The notes beneath the pieces were generated by a model. That model searched no databases and was not told the origin of the DNA. It worked only from the letters and a program-made list of their open reading frames with translations. From the NCBI GenBank assembly GCA_020848905.1, contig JADLHG010000062.1, forward strand, positions 84,869 to 148,868: a stretch of 64,000 nucleotides of DNA, written 5' to 3'. Positions 17,233 through 24,938 of this stretch are shown in pieces. Every line of letters begins with the position of its first letter. Positions within the stretch are counted from its first letter, which is position 1. The position numbers were made by a program, and so were the translations under genes. The DNA is from Deltaproteobacteria bacterium. GTDB lineage: Bacteria > Myxococcota_A > Polyangia > GCA-2747355 > JADLHG01.

Positions 17233-18207
17233 ATGAAGCGCGTCCGACGCATCTTCGTGCGTGTGCTGCTCGTGCTGGCGATCTTGGTGGCGGGGGTCTT
17301 CGGGGTCGTCCAGTTCCGGAAGAATCGGACCTTCGCGGCGGCCGAACTCGGGCTGAAGGCCACGAAGGATCCGAAGGTCATCGCGCGCGGCCGCTACCTG
17401 GCGCTCGGCCCGGCGCACTGCTTCGGCTGCCACTCGCGACCCGAGGACGAGGCCGCCGCCCTGCGCGGCGACGAGGTCGCTCCCGCGGGGGGGCACGTCT
17501 TCGACATCCCCCCCGGCAAGCTCTTCGCGCCGAACATCACGCCCGACCCCGAGACGGGGATTGGCCGCCGCACCGACGCCGAGCTCGCGCGCATCATGCG
17601 GCTAGGGATCCGCGCGGACGGTCGCGTAGCGATGCCGCTGATGCCCTTTCAGAACCTCGCCGACGAGGACCTCGTCGCGCTGCTCTCGTACCTGCGCTCG
17701 CTCAAGCCCGTGAAGAACGCCGTGCCCGACCACGAATGGCACCTGCTCGGAGATTTCCTGCGCGCCTTCGTGCTCAAGCCCGAAGGACCGGCGGGTACGC
17801 CCCCCGCGCGCATGGTCCCGAGCGTCACCGCGGAGTACGGCCGCTACCTCGCGCACAGCGTCGCGAACTGCAACGGATGCCACACGGACCGGGACTTCCG
17901 CTCCGGGGCCTTCATCGGCAAGCCCTTCGCCGGCGGCTCCCCGATGCCCGCGATGGACGACCCGAAGTTCGAGGTGGCCGCGCCCAACATCACCGCCGAC
18001 CCGAAGACCGGGCGCCTCGCCAAGTTCACCGAGGACGAGTTCGTGAAGCGCCTCAAGTCCGGCACGCCGAGCGCCCCCGGCACGCACATGCCCTGGGGGA
18101 GCTTCCGCCACATGACCGACGAGGATCTGCGCGCCGTCTACCGCTACCTCAAGACGGTCCCGCCCGTGGAGAACGACGTCGGGCCGCTCCGCCGGCCGAT
18201 TCGCTGA
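17233..18207 (+). CDS. Membrane-anchored di-haem cytochrome c
   Basis: The 324-residue protein has an N-terminal anchor (residues 8-26) and two c-type haem sites, C63-F-G-C66-H67 and C213-N-G-C216-H217. Each is followed by a Met-containing segment (VAMPLMPFQNL; GTHMPWGSF) that can supply the distal ligand. The two halves are homologous (both contain APNIT.DP.TG), so the gene arose by internal duplication. It should carry electrons in the periplasm; the partner is unknown. AAGGAGGA lies 3-4 bp before ATG 17233, preferred over GTG 17218. Confidence 0.9.
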   Translation: MKRVRRIFVRVLLVLAILVAGVFGVVQFRKNRTFAAAELGLKATKDPKVIARGRYLALGPAHCFGCHSRPEDEAAALRGDEVAPAGGHVFDIPPGKLFAPNITPDPETGIGRRTDAELARIMRLGIRADGRVAMPLMPFQNLADEDLVALLSYLRSLKPVKNAVPDHEWHLLGDFLRAFVLKPEGPAGTPPARMVPSVTAEYGRYLAHSVANCNGCHTDRDFRSGAFIGKPFAGGSPMPAMDDPKFEVAAPNITADPKTGRLAKFTEDEFVKRLKSGTPSAPGTHMPWGSFRHMTDEDLRAVYRYLKTVPPVENDVGPLRRPIR

Positions 18208-18238
18208 AGCCCGGCCTGCGCCGCGCGAGCCGCGCGAC

Positions 18239-18907
18239 TTACAACCAGGCGTAGGCGTGGCGCAGCGCCTCGTGCCCGCCGTGGGGGAGGGACTCGCCGT
18301 GCGCGAGGATGGCCCCGTCAATCTCCCACTCGAGGATGCGGTCCATCTGCCGCCGGGCCAGCTTGCGGTCGCGGATCATCACGCGCTCGAGGTGGCCGAC
18401 CCCCGGCGCATTGTTGCCCATCACGCGGGCCACGAGGCGCGTGGTGGGTGACGCGTGGGTCGACAGGTTCAGCAGCGAGTCGGCGCAGATGAAGGTCCGG
18501 CTCCGGTGGTGATAGAAGACCACCTCGTTCTCGCGGCGCGCCGAGAAGTAGATCTGCTCGAGGTCCTTGTCCCAGAGTTCGTGGGCCACGTCCCCGAGCA
18601 CGCACGAGAAAGCCAGGTCGGTGCGCTTCCACTCGAGCCCGGGACAGGCCGCGACCAGAGCCTTCGGGTACGCCGCCATCCACGCGCCGACGTGCAGGTG
18701 GTGAAAGATGCTAGGGGCCACGACGGCCCGCACCTCGCCGAGCGCATCCACCGCCTGCCGCGTCTGCGCGTCGAGCGCCACGGGCGAATGCACGAACAGC
18801 CCGCCGTCGGCGAGGCGCACGACGGTCATGCGCGAGCCGCACTCGACGCCCCAGAACTTGGCCTTCCGGGTGTCGGTCCAAACCTCGTCTGCAAAGGGAG
18901 TCAGCAT
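18239..18907 (-). CDS. DUF4336-like metallo-hydrolase-related protein
   Basis: The 222-residue protein begins MLTPFADEVWTD and contains RMTVVRLADGGLFVHSPVAL, APSIFHHLHVGAWMAAYPKAL, a FICADSLLNL segment and LAHGESLPHGG. These are the landmarks of DUF4336, a degenerate relative of metallo-beta-lactamase-fold hydrolases. The canonical HxHxDH zinc motif is not visible (HHLHVG is the nearest). The reaction is unknown. It is convergent with the cytochrome gene. Confidence 0.65.
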   Translation of the reverse strand: MLTPFADEVWTDTRKAKFWGVECGSRMTVVRLADGGLFVHSPVALDAQTRQAVDALGEVRAVVAPSIFHHLHVGAWMAAYPKALVAACPGLEWKRTDLAFSCVLGDVAHELWDKDLEQIYFSARRENEVVFYHHRSRTFICADSLLNLSTHASPTTRLVARVMGNNAPGVGHLERVMIRDRKLARRQMDRILEWEIDGAILAHGESLPHGGHEALRHAYAWL

Positions 18908-18963
18908 GGGCCGGGACGGTAGCGCGAAGCGGCGCCGGGACCAAGGGCCCTGACAGATCTACT

Positions 18964-21741
18964 CTACACGCAGCCTCCCGCCACGCAGCGCTTCCCCTCG
19001 GCGCAGCGCACGTAGCACTTGCCGCAGTGCTCGACGTCGGTGAGCAGGTCGGAGCATCCTCGGCCGCAGTCGGTGAGGCCCGCGGCGCAGCTCGGCTGGC
19101 AGCTTCCCTTCGAGCAGACGCTCCCCTTCGCGCAGACGTTGCCGCAGCTCCCGCAGTTGTACGGGTCCTTCTGCGGAGCGACGCACTGCTGGTTGCACAT
19201 CTGCTTCGGCGCCGGGCACTGGCAGAAGCCGCCGACGCAGGTCGTGCCCGCACCGCAGGCAGCGCCGCACAGGCCGCAATCCGGCGAGACGAAGAAGTCG
19301 GTGCAGTGCGCCGCGCTCCCGGTGGAGCCGCAGGCCCAGGCGAGGCTCCCGGGACAGACGCACGCGCCCGCCTGGCAGACCTTGCCGCCGCTGCAGGCCT
19401 GGCCGCACGCGCCGCAGTGCTTCCCGTCGGTGAGAAGATCGATGCAGCTCCCGTTGCAGGACTGCGTTCCGCTCGGGCAGGCCTGGCACTGCCCCTTGTA
19501 GCAGCCAAGCCCCGCCCCGCACTTGGTGCCGCAGATACCGCAGTGGCTCGGGTCCTTCTGCAGGTCCACGCAGACCGTCTTCATGGCCATCGGGTCCTGA
19601 CACTTGCTCATGCCGGCGGGGCAGCTTCCCTCGCACTTGCCGTCGATGCAGTAGCACTCGTTGCTGAAGAAGCCGCACCCCATGCCCCGCTTGCAGTCGT
19701 TGTTGCAGCCGCCGCAATGCTCGATGTCGCTCTTGGTGTCCACGCACTTCGCCGGAGGCGGTGGAGCTCCGGGCCTATAGGAGCCGTAGCACTGCGTCTG
19801 ACCGCCGGGGCACGCGCCCGCCGCCGGCGGCAGACAAGCTACCGGGGCAAAGAGCGACGGCGCGCGGCAGACCGTGCCCGGGCCGCACTTGTTCCCGCAG
19901 CGTCCGCAATGGTCGGCGCTGGCCGTGGAGATGCACTTCCCGTCGCAGAGCTGATTTCCCGGGTTGCAGACGCAGGCACCGGCCAGGCAGGTGCCGAGCC
20001 CACAGGCCTTGCCGCAGCCGCCGCAGTTCTCGGCGTCCAGCGCGAGGTCCGTGCAGCGCCCCTGACACAGCTGCTGCCCCGGCGGACAGACGCACTTGCC
20101 GCCGTCGCAGACCTGCCCGGCGGTGCAGCGCTTGCCGCACGCGCCGCAGTTGGCCGGGTCGCGCTTCGCGTCGGTGCAGAGTCCGCCGCAGGTGGTCGCC
20201 CCCGTCGGACAGGCGGCCACGCACTGGCTGCCGGAACAGACCTCGCCCGCCTTGCACCTCCCGCCGCAGTTGCCGGCGCAGGCGGTCCCGCTGTCGCAGA
20301 CGCACTTTCCTCCCTGGCAGTGCGAGCCCGGGCCGCAGGCGACCCCGCACGCCCCGCAGTTGCGGTTGTCGGTCGCCGGATCGATGCACGCGCGTCGGTA
20401 GTCGCCGGGGAGCTGGCAGGCGAGCTGCGTCGGGGCGCACCCGCAGGTCCCGGCAGTGCAGATCGCGCCCGCGATCACGTTCTCGCAGCGCAGGTCGCAC
20501 CGCCCGCAGTGCTGGGCGCTCGACTGCGTATCCACGCAGCCTCCGCCGCACACCGTGGCCGAGCACGTGCCGGTGCACTGGCCCTTGTAGCAGGTCTGTC
20601 CCGGCTTGCACTCGTTGCCGCAGGACCCGCAGGCCGAGAAATAACTGCTCAGGTCCACGCAGGCCCCGTTGCACAGGCTGTAGCCCGTCGGACACTCGTA
20701 GGCCTGACACTTCCCGGCGACGCAGACCTGGCTATTCCCGCAGCGCATCCCGCAGGCCCCGCAGTTGGCGGGGTCGGTCTGGAGGCTGGCGCACAGCCCC
20801 CCGCCGCAGACCGTCGTGCCGGCCGGGCAGGTGCAGACGCCGTTCACGCACGCGCCGCTGCCGCAGCTCGAGCCGCAGGCGCCGCAACTATTCGCGCTCG
20901 TCGCGAGATTCACGCAGCTCTCGGAGCTCGCGTAGCACATCACCTCGGGGAAGGCGCAGGGCTGGCATTTCCCCTGCGCGCAAACCTGCCAGCTCGGGCA
21001 GGCGTTGCCGCAACCGCCGCAGTTGAAGCGGTCCTTGCTCAGGTCCGTGCAGCGGGGCTGCTGCCCGGCCATGCAGGAGGTCGTGCCCGTCGGACAGCCG
21101 CAGATCCCGTTGGTGCAGACCTCTCCCGTGCCGCACTTCTTGCCGCAGACCCCGCAGCTCTCGGTGCTGCTCTGCACGTTGGTGCAGACGCCGTTGCAGG
21201 GGAGCCATCCGGCCGGGCACTGGCACTTGCCCGCCGTGCACTTGGTCCCGGCGCCGCACACCGTGCCGCAGCCGCCGCAGTTCGCGTTGTCCGCGAGCGG
21301 ATCGATGCATGCGCCGCCGCAGCTCTGCTTGCCCGCGTCGCACACGCACTTCCCCTGCACGCAGGTCCCGGCGCCGCACCCCTTGTTGCACCCGCCGCAA
21401 TGGGCCGGGCTGGTCAGCGGATCGACGCACTTCCCGCCGCAGCTCAGGCCGTTGCCGTCACAGCGCACGATCTGCGCGTCCTTGCCGGCTCGCAGGTCGC
21501 GACGGCCCGCGAGGTCCTCCTGCCACGGATCGAGGTCGCCCGCGCCTGCGCCATCGTCGATGCCCGCGTCACGGGCCGGACCGGTTCCACCGTCGGAGTC
21601 GGCGGCGTCGACCGCCGTGGCGGCCGAACCGTCGGTCACGAGAGTCGGCTCGTCGACTCCGCATCCCGCTGCGCAGGCCATCAAAGCTACGAGCGCTACC
21701 GCCCGGGCCGACCGAGACGAGCACCAGCTACGACGCGACAT
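18964..21741 (-). CDS. Giant lipoprotein of about 19 Cys-rich repeats (Stig1-like)
   Basis: The 925-residue protein starts at ATG 21741 with GGAGG 7 bp upstream and has lipobox ACAAGC near residue 28. After an Asp/Ala-rich linker it consists of about 19 repeats of roughly 40-45 residues. Each has the pattern C-G-G-x-C-x-D-...-x-x-C-G-x-C-G-x-x-C-...-C-x-x-G-x-C-x-C. Similar Cys-repeat units (Stig1-like) recur in Myxococcota surface proteins. All are likely disulphide-bonded outside the cell. One unit (CAGNCGGRC) is degenerate. A role in adhesion or surface structure is inferred from the design only. Confidence 0.8.
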   Translation of the reverse strand: MSRRSWCSSRSARAVALVALMACAAGCGVDEPTLVTDGSAATAVDAADSDGGTGPARDAGIDDGAGAGDLDPWQEDLAGRRDLRAGKDAQIVRCDGNGLSCGGKCVDPLTSPAHCGGCNKGCGAGTCVQGKCVCDAGKQSCGGACIDPLADNANCGGCGTVCGAGTKCTAGKCQCPAGWLPCNGVCTNVQSSTESCGVCGKKCGTGEVCTNGICGCPTGTTSCMAGQQPRCTDLSKDRFNCGGCGNACPSWQVCAQGKCQPCAFPEVMCYASSESCVNLATSANSCGACGSSCGSGACVNGVCTCPAGTTVCGGGLCASLQTDPANCGACGMRCGNSQVCVAGKCQAYECPTGYSLCNGACVDLSSYFSACGSCGNECKPGQTCYKGQCTGTCSATVCGGGCVDTQSSAQHCGRCDLRCENVIAGAICTAGTCGCAPTQLACQLPGDYRRACIDPATDNRNCGACGVACGPGSHCQGGKCVCDSGTACAGNCGGRCKAGEVCSGSQCVAACPTGATTCGGLCTDAKRDPANCGACGKRCTAGQVCDGGKCVCPPGQQLCQGRCTDLALDAENCGGCGKACGLGTCLAGACVCNPGNQLCDGKCISTASADHCGRCGNKCGPGTVCRAPSLFAPVACLPPAAGACPGGQTQCYGSYRPGAPPPPAKCVDTKSDIEHCGGCNNDCKRGMGCGFFSNECYCIDGKCEGSCPAGMSKCQDPMAMKTVCVDLQKDPSHCGICGTKCGAGLGCYKGQCQACPSGTQSCNGSCIDLLTDGKHCGACGQACSGGKVCQAGACVCPGSLAWACGSTGSAAHCTDFFVSPDCGLCGAACGAGTTCVGGFCQCPAPKQMCNQQCVAPQKDPYNCGSCGNVCAKGSVCSKGSCQPSCAAGLTDCGRGCSDLLTDVEHCGKCYVRCAEGKRCVAGGCV

Positions 21742-21991
21742 GAGACGTCCTCCGGCATGCAAACGAGCCACGGCCGAAACCCACGCCGACTTCGCGGGCG
21801 GGAGATGCCGGCCTTCGGGGGTGAACGGTCGCGCCGGTACGGCTGGTGCGCCGACGTACTGCCGCATCGGTTGCCAGGGCAGTTCGTGGCGTTCAGGAAA
21901 AATCCAACGACTATTGGTCGGGCCGCCGGTCGGGCCACTGCGAGGGTCGCCGCGGGGCGGGGCGCGAGCTCGCGGCGAGACGCTCGAGCTA

Positions 21992-23662
21992 CTACCGATC
22001 GGCGAACTGGAAGATGCGCCCGTCCTGTTCCTTCAAGGCGAGGCTGAAGAGCTGAAGCTGCGTCATCTGATCGACCTTGCGCGGGTTCTTCAGCGCGTAC
22101 GCGATAGCCTGGTCGAGCGGCATCAGCCGAATGGCCTTTCGCGCGGCGAGTCCCTCGACGGTAGTCCCGGCCGCGAGCCGGTACTCGCGCACCATCAGGT
22201 TCATGTGGAAGCTGTTCTCGCCGCCGCTCGCGTTGTAGCTCCCGGCGTTCCAGGTGCCGCTCGTCGGGATGAGGCCCATCCCGGTGAACGCGGCGTGCGC
22301 GTCGGCGATGGCCGCGCCGTAGACCGGCACGGAGCCCAGGTTGCCGCGCTCGCCTCCCCCCCCGAAGCCCGGCAGCTCGAGCCAGGCCGCGCGATACCCG
22401 GCTACGTTGCGCACGATGCCCCGCAGCTGGACCGTGGCCGTGGCCGGTCCGTCGGGGCGCGCGGTCTTGGCCGCCAGCCAGCGTTCCTTGCGCGCCGCGA
22501 CCCCCGAGCTGTAGGTCGGCACGAGGGCGACGTAGAGCCGCCCGTCCGGAGCGCGCACCACGGGCAGCTCCGAGACCTGGTCGGGCGCCTCGGCCACCTG
22601 GTGCGGAGCGGGGTCGGAGGTCTGCCGCGTCCCGTCGCGCGTCCCCATGGTCAACCGGCGGGCGATGATCGCCAGATCGTCGCCGCGCCATTCGCTCCGC
22701 TCGAGCTCCTTGCCCGCCGCGAGCTGCACCTCGCTGAACGCGCTGTCGCCCACCGCGCGTCGGCGATCCGGATCCAGGGCGTGCGCCCACCGATGGCGCT
22801 TCACGAACGAGGGCGTGCCGCCCAGGCTCCGCGGCAGCGGCACCTTCAACCGATGCGCGGCGATGAGGAGCGCGAGCGCCGTACGTCCGTCGGTGAGGAG
22901 CCCACTTCGCGCGTAGCCGATCGCCTCGTCCAGCGGCAGGTCCCGAAAGACGCGCGCGCCGTTCTCGGCCACCTCGCCGCTCGGCGCGAGCTGGTCCGGC
23001 TTCACACGCGGAGTCACCCCCTGCTTCTCGAGGAGCACGACCAGGTTCGCCACCCCCGCGTTGCGATCGGGAGAGAAGGCCATCCCCTGCTGGCGCGCCA
23101 CCGGCCGGAAGAGGCGCCGAAAGAGCCGGCCCAGGCCGTCGTCCGAGAGGTGCTTGACGTCCACCTCGGCCAGCTCGGCCGGGTTCAGCTCCTCCACGAG
23201 CCCCAGCATGAGCTTGCGGCTCAGGTCGGCGCCACCACCACGGCGCGCTTCGAGCGTCTCGCCGGCGCTGTCCGAGAGGGTCCAGAGGTGCCCCCCCGGC
23301 CGACGAGCGTCGCGACGCCGCTCCGCCTCGGGAGCCCGGGTCTGTTCGCGCAGCGTGACCGTATAGCGGCCGTTCGGCCCGCGCCGCACGAGGAGCACGT
23401 TGATCACGTCGAGCCCCGGCCGTCGCGCGACCACGTGGCTCGACTTCGGCACGGGGTTTATGCCCTGGCGCGCCCTCGGCAGCGTCACGGTGACCGGCTG
23501 CAGGAAGAAGCCCGCCGCCGCGGGGTCGGCGAGCAGCGCGGTGACGCGAGACCGCTCCTTGGTCCGTCGGGCGGTCTTCTCCCGGGCGGCCTCGACCGGC
23601 GCGTGCGGCAGCCAGAGGCCCAGCGCGGCGACGAGGGCGACGAGAGCGACGACCCGGCGCAT
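21992..23662 (-). CDS. Secreted protein of unknown function
   Basis: The 556-residue protein has a signal peptide (MRRVVALVALVAALG, cut near VEAA). No catalytic motif is recognised. The C-terminal 150 residues contain NAGSYNASGGENSFHMNLMVREYRL and two copies of a DLPLDEAIGYA / MPLDQAIAYAL motif, one central and one terminal, suggesting an internally repeated module. ATG 23662 was chosen because it opens the signal peptide and lies 38 nt after a predicted sigma54 start site. Confidence 0.65.
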   Translation of the reverse strand: MRRVVALVALVAALGLWLPHAPVEAAREKTARRTKERSRVTALLADPAAAGFFLQPVTVTLPRARQGINPVPKSSHVVARRPGLDVINVLLVRRGPNGRYTVTLREQTRAPEAERRRDARRPGGHLWTLSDSAGETLEARRGGGADLSRKLMLGLVEELNPAELAEVDVKHLSDDGLGRLFRRLFRPVARQQGMAFSPDRNAGVANLVVLLEKQGVTPRVKPDQLAPSGEVAENGARVFRDLPLDEAIGYARSGLLTDGRTALALLIAAHRLKVPLPRSLGGTPSFVKRHRWAHALDPDRRRAVGDSAFSEVQLAAGKELERSEWRGDDLAIIARRLTMGTRDGTRQTSDPAPHQVAEAPDQVSELPVVRAPDGRLYVALVPTYSSGVAARKERWLAAKTARPDGPATATVQLRGIVRNVAGYRAAWLELPGFGGGGERGNLGSVPVYGAAIADAHAAFTGMGLIPTSGTWNAGSYNASGGENSFHMNLMVREYRLAAGTTVEGLAARKAIRLMPLDQAIAYALKNPRKVDQMTQLQLFSLALKEQDGRIFQFADR

Positions 23663-23710
23663 CCGCGGGGAGACGGGGGTCGTAGGACAGGCGCGCACGC
23701 GACGGAGCTG

Positions 23711-23726
23711 AGCAAGCCGCGTGCCC
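23711..23726 (-). promoter_or_regulatory. Candidate sigma54 promoter of the secreted protein gene
   Basis: On the minus strand the site reads GGGCACGCGGCTTGCT, which matches TGGCACG-N4-TTGCT except at the first base. The start site should be near 23700, 38 nt before ATG 23662. Confidence 0.6.
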
Positions 23727-24048
23727 GCGCTCGTGGAGGATGTGTGGCGCCGCGCGGGCCCCGGTGCGAGCTAAACCGCCGATTCGACACACCCGCCTAG
23801 GCCGCCGGTCCCTGACGGTACGGCGGGCCCCGGCCACTCCCCCGGCCTGTATCACGGGTCAGCAGACCCCATGCGCCGTCGAGCGCGCGCACGGAGGTCG
23901 ACCCTCCACCCCCGCAGCTCCGAAGAGCGGCGGAATCGTCCTCCTGCCGCTCCCCGTTTGCACCGCACCGGCTCGGGTCGCCGCCCGGCCGGGTCTCGCG
24001 CCCCCAGCGCATCGCGCCTCACCGTCGACGATCCAACGAGTTAGGCCA

Positions 24049-24064
24049 TGGTACGGGTCCTGCT
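24049..24064 (+). promoter_or_regulatory. Candidate sigma54 promoter of the C39-like gene
   Basis: TGGTACGGGTCCTGCT has correct GG-N10-GC spacing and two mismatches to consensus. The start site would be about 7 nt before ATG 24082, which is short and lowers confidence. Confidence 0.4.
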
Positions 24065-24081
24065 AAGGGCCAGGTGACGCC

Positions 24082-24831
24082 ATGGTCCACGCTCGCTCCG
24101 CCACTGCTCGCCCCGCTCTCTCCGTCGCGCTCGCCTCCCTCGTCGGAGGGCTCCTGCTCGCGCTCGTCGCTCCGGTGCGGCCCGCCCTCGCGAAGGGCGC
24201 CGACGGGAATCCCTCGCTGGTCCGGCAGCTCTTCGAGCGCACTCGGGGAAGGCTCCACAGGCGACCCACCGTGGAGCTCACGATCGTGGCCCGCGAGACG
24301 CTCCCCGCGGCGGGCGGCGCCTCCACGCCGGAGCCCACGCGCACGATTCGCTGGACGCGCCAGCGCAACGGACACGACTGCGGCCCCGCGCTCCTCCTGA
24401 ACAGCATGCAGATGCTGGGCATCACCGTGCCGCACACGACGATGGCGGCGGTCCGCACGGCCGTCAACACGGCCCGCGAGGCGCGCAAGGATCGACCCCG
24501 CGCGGCCTACGAGTGGCTCTCGAATCTGGACCTCAACGGCTACCTGGCCACCTACGCCGGCCTCAGCGCGGAGACCTGCCAGCTCACCCAGGCGAGCGGG
24601 CCCGCGCCCCTGCTCACCAGCCTGTCCGCGCGTCCCTTCCGCTTGCTCTACATGATGTCGAACAATCACTTCACGGGGGTCACCCCCGCCGAGGAGCGCG
24701 GCAAGTACTGGTATCTGGATTCGTTCGCCGCGGGTCCGGAGCGCATCGACGCTCGGGGGCTCGCCGCGCTGCTCCTCGAGAACATCCCGAGCCTGCCGGG
24801 TGAAGCCGGCCTGGTCACCGTCCTGCGCTAG
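24082..24831 (+). CDS. Exported C39-like cysteine peptidase
   Basis: The 249-residue protein has a signal peptide (cut near residue 37, RPALA-KG). Its papain-fold triad is in the C39 order: Q94 (oxyanion) and C100 in RQRNGHDCGPALLLNSMQ, H196 in SNNHFTGV, D213 in YWYLDSF. It is short for a stand-alone protease and has no leader-peptidase or ABC context. Processing of a cell-surface or secreted peptide is possible. The next gene also has a C39-like domain, so the two may act on related substrates. Confidence 0.75.
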   Translation: MVHARSATARPALSVALASLVGGLLLALVAPVRPALAKGADGNPSLVRQLFERTRGRLHRRPTVELTIVARETLPAAGGASTPEPTRTIRWTRQRNGHDCGPALLLNSMQMLGITVPHTTMAAVRTAVNTAREARKDRPRAAYEWLSNLDLNGYLATYAGLSAETCQLTQASGPAPLLTSLSARPFRLLYMMSNNHFTGVTPAEERGKYWYLDSFAAGPERIDARGLAALLLENIPSLPGEAGLVTVLR

Positions 24832-24938
24832 GGGGCCCGCTTCGAGACCCCCGCTCGCCGCCGCACCTTCTGCTTCGCGTCCGCGCGCCGCCGTGCTACC
24901 AGGCTCGTCATCTCACGAGCGAGGAAAGCGAGGCACGC

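Larger units (their letters stand above)
23663..24081. other. 419-bp divergent intergenic region
   Basis: It separates a minus-strand secreted protein and a plus-strand C39-like protein. It holds one strong sigma54-type element facing each way (23711-23726 minus; 24049-24064 plus) and a small hairpin GGGTC-AGCA-GACCC at 23856-23869. No gene is seen. Confidence 0.5.

Noticed and set aside
19027..22047. A 1006-residue plus-strand frame rich in Ala/Arg opposite the Cys-repeat lipoprotein
   Set aside because: It is the mirror of the Cys-repeat gene; the repetitive DNA keeps it open. The minus frame has a lipoprotein signal and a regular Cys pattern.
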